A stretch of DNA of 64,000 bases, taken from positions 31,299-95,298 of the forward strand of contig JAEWWJ010000114.1 of the NCBI GenBank assembly GCA_023396415.1. Direction: 5' to 3'. Positions within the stretch are counted from its first letter, which is position 1. Each line of letters begins with the position of its first letter. The notes below the pieces were generated by a model, which saw only the letters and a program-made list of their open reading frames with translations, was not told the DNA's origin and made no database searches. This DNA comes from Bacteroidota bacterium (GTDB lineage Bacteria > Bacteroidota > Bacteroidia > Bacteroidales > F082). The translations under genes and the position numbers were made by a program. Shown piece by piece: positions 62,600 through 64,000 of this stretch.

Positions 62600-62607
62600 C
62601 AAATATA
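62600..62607 (-). promoter_or_regulatory. Candidate -7 element of the acyl-CoA operon
   Basis: TATATTTG on the minus strand, 18 bases before the start at 62581. No clear TTG at -33. Confidence 0.45.
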
Positions 62608-62679
62608 CTTATTTTTTGCTTTTGAATGGTTATGAGAAAAAAATGCAGGCGTTATTTGACGTGCTGAGGCTCTGAAGAA

Positions 62680-62832
62680 TTAAAAAACATCGCATATTTT
62701 CAACCGAGTCCAACTATTTAAAAAGTTTGAGATAATTATCTCAAACACACAGTCTCTACCACGCTGATTTCCGGTTACTTCTTTCAAAATATTAAGTTTT
62801 TCTAATTCAACTAATTGATGTTTTGCACGAAT
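62680..62832 (-). pseudogene. Possible C-terminal remnant of a Fic-family gene
   Basis: On the minus strand AKHQLVELEKLNILKEVTGN then QRGRDCVFEI resembles the C-terminal winged-helix end of Fic-domain proteins (usual form LxELGILxExTGxKRxRxYV). No Fic core is found upstream, where a short repeat begins. The open frame (73 residues to 62901) runs through that repeat and is not a real gene start. Confidence 0.4.
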
Positions 62833-62835
62833 TTG

Positions 62836-62892
62836 CTTTGTGAAACTCAGTGCCTTCTTTGCGAAACTCTGTGTAACAGCAATTTCACAAAG
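62836..62892. repeat. Short repeat, CTTTG(T/C)GAAACTC(A/T)GTG twice plus an inverted part
   Basis: CTTTGTGAAACTCAGTG (62836-62852) and CTTTGCGAAACTCTGTG (62857-62873) are direct copies 21 bases apart, and TTTCACAAAG (62883-62892) is an inverted part-copy. It looks like a fragment of a dispersed intergenic repeat. It abuts the Fic-like remnant. Confidence 0.6.
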
Positions 62893-63129
62893 CGACTTCA
62901 AGAAGCCGCAGAGAATTGTTTCTCATGTAATATGATATATTTCAAATTCTTACATCATTCTAACTAAGTGCAAAACGTTAATCAACCCATGCGAATCGTT
63001 ATTAAAAAAAACGCAAGAAAACTTAAATAAGAAATGTGTTTATTTAGTTTTTCTTACAATAAAAGGACTTCAATTCAAGCACACGAAAAAACACTTAGCC
63101 GTTTAGGGTTGAAAATTTTTAGGTTAAAA
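62893..63129. other. Noncoding AT-rich spacer
   Basis: No credible gene or recognisable element is seen between the repeat and the ppdK terminator. Confidence 0.4.
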
Positions 63130-63160
63130 AAAAACGTCGGACAAATTATCCGACGTTTTT
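63130..63160 (-). terminator. Terminator after ppdK (minus strand)
   Basis: Perfect 12-bp stem AAAAACGTCGGA / TCCGACGTTTTT with a 7-base loop; on the minus strand it is followed by TTTTAACC. It lies 19 bases after the ppdK stop. Confidence 0.92.
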
Positions 63161-63179
63161 GAATCATTAAAAGACATCC

Positions 63180-64000
63180 TTATTTCTTGGATTTTTTCTT
63201 GTCTTTTTTGTCTTTCTTATCCTTCTTGGCTTTCTTAGCAGCTTTGGCGGCCATTTTTTCTTCTACGGCAGCTTGCGCAGCAGCCAAACGCGCGATGGGC
63301 ACGCGGAAGGGTGAGCAGCTCACATAGTTAAGACCGGCAGTGTGGCAGAATTTCACTGAACTGGGTTCGCCACCATGTTCGCCACAGATACCCAACTTGA
63401 TATTTGGACGTGTTTTTTGACCTCTTTTAACGGCCATTTTCACCATTTCACCAACACCTTCTTGGTCAATCACTTCAAAAGGATCGTGTTTGAGAAGACC
63501 TTTTTTCTTATAGATATCAAGGAATTTTCCGGCATCATCACGCGAGTAACCAAAGGTCATCTGTGTGAGGTCGTTGGTTCCAAAGCTAAAGAACTCGGCA
63601 TACTCAGCAACTTTATCGGCGGTGAGGGCAGCGCGTGGCACTTCGATCATGGTTCCGACGAGGTATTCGATGCTGTCGTTACGTTCGGCAAAAACTGCAT
63701 TGATGGTACCTCTCACGATGTCTTCCTGCATTCGGTACTCAGCAACATTGCCGATGAGCGGAATCATAATTTCAGGAAGAACAACAATGCCTTTGGCTTT
63801 GAGGTTGAGCGCGGCTTCGATGATGGCACGGGCTTGCATCTCGGTAATTTCAGGATAAGTATTTCCCAAGCGACATCCGCGGTGTCCGAGCATTGGGTTC
63901 ACTTCATGGAGGTCATCCACTTTTTGTTTGATGATTTCAAGCGGTACTTTCATTACATCGGCCATTTCTTGTTGACCTTTGTCATCGTGAGGAACAAACT
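63180..64000 (-). CDS. ppdK: Pyruvate, phosphate dikinase, C-terminal part (cut by window edge)
   Basis: The minus-strand frame is open from the right edge; the visible 272 residues are the C-terminal PEP/pyruvate-binding TIM barrel. Diagnostic segments are MLGHRGCRLG, IMIPLIGNVAEYR, GTMIEVPRAAL, FFSFGTNDLTQMTFGYSRDD and GICGEHGGEPSSVKF with the catalytic cysteine in GICGE. It interconverts PEP and pyruvate with ATP, phosphate and AMP. An internal ATG at 63965 is not the start. The last 30 residues are a lysine- and alanine-rich tail not normal for the family. Confidence 0.95.
   Translation of the reverse strand, partial: FVPHDDKGQQEMADVMKVPLEIIKQKVDDLHEVNPMLGHRGCRLGNTYPEITEMQARAIIEAALNLKAKGIVVLPEIMIPLIGNVAEYRMQEDIVRGTINAVFAERNDSIEYLVGTMIEVPRAALTADKVAEYAEFFSFGTNDLTQMTFGYSRDDAGKFLDIYKKKGLLKHDPFEVIDQEGVGEMVKMAVKRGQKTRPNIKLGICGEHGGEPSSVKFCHTAGLNYVSCSPFRVPIARLAAAQAAVEEKMAAKAAKKAKKDKKDKKDKKKSKK

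Noticed and set aside
62680..62901. 73-codon minus-strand frame as a real gene
   Set aside because: Its first third is made of a short repeat and only the end resembles a known domain, so it is treated as a remnant.
1..64000. CRISPR array, rRNA, insertion sequence or prophage
   Set aside because: Read through on both strands; no regular spaced repeats, transposase, integrase or rRNA motifs were seen.

Overview
The window looks like a piece of a Bacteroidota chromosome. The evidence is the gene content (DUF58, LruC/DUF4842, DUF5916, Lacal_2735, LVIVD repeat proteins, MbnP/MbnH pair, S9 dipeptidyl peptidase, bacterial GGGP synthase), AT-rich spacers without Shine-Dalgarno sequences, and many candidate promoters of the Bacteroidota type (TAnnTTTG at -7, sometimes with TTG 17-23 bases upstream). 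Order or genus cannot be fixed from the sequence alone. I see no rRNA, no CRISPR array, no intact insertion sequence and no intact prophage. One tRNA gene (Pro, anticodon CGG) is present.

Layout. 1-901: the start of a DUF58 gene running off the left edge, and thioredoxin. 1349-11634: a surface-protein locus with three paralogous small lipoproteins and two large secreted proteins ending in the same LruC domain; the second carries ten DUF11 repeats. 11698-24074: mostly housekeeping and membrane genes (C69 dipeptidase, AI-2E-family transporter, SpeA, PfkB kinase, DUF5916 outer-membrane protein, GGGP synthase, S9 peptidase). 24381-31850: a single-domain response regulator, a TPR hybrid histidine kinase, a secreted FG-GAP protein and a PIF1/RecD-like helicase with HRDC and HTH domains. 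31991-35254: an ORF6N remnant, tRNA-Pro, a Lacal_2735 protein, and a divergent dinB / LexA-like XRE-S24 pair. 35327-43977: acetyl-CoA synthetase, then a TetR-controlled RND efflux operon ending in a PII-like protein. 44063-48343 (minus): an ECF sigma factor, an anti-sigma-like protein fused to a predicted beta-barrel, an LVIVD lipoprotein, then a small ORF and an outer-membrane protein. 48644-53869: PckA, an MbnP/MbnH pair, a Crp/Fnr regulator and small membrane proteins. 54013-64000: secreted GH2 beta-galactosidase, ALDH7-type dehydrogenase, a hydratase / 3-hydroxyacyl-CoA dehydrogenase / SCP2-type thiolase operon, degraded DNA, and the C-terminal part of pyruvate phosphate dikinase at the right edge.

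How it fits together. PckA, PpdK, Acs and the three-gene acyl-CoA operon point to central C2/C3/C4 and acyl-CoA metabolism. The most unusual part is the LruC locus: a short lipoprotein encoded directly upstream of a large secreted LruC protein that itself has no lipobox and no recognisable sorting tail. A GGAA-N4-TTCC-type inverted repeat lies about 105-120 bases before two of the lipoprotein genes, and a near-copy lies at the same distance before the response regulator gene, which suggests shared control. Regulatory DNA is unusually readable elsewhere too: a perfect 33-bp palindrome before tetR, a perfect TGTGA-N6-TCACA site before the Crp/Fnr gene, and repeated TTTAATCATTT boxes just after a consensus promoter before the LexA-like gene.
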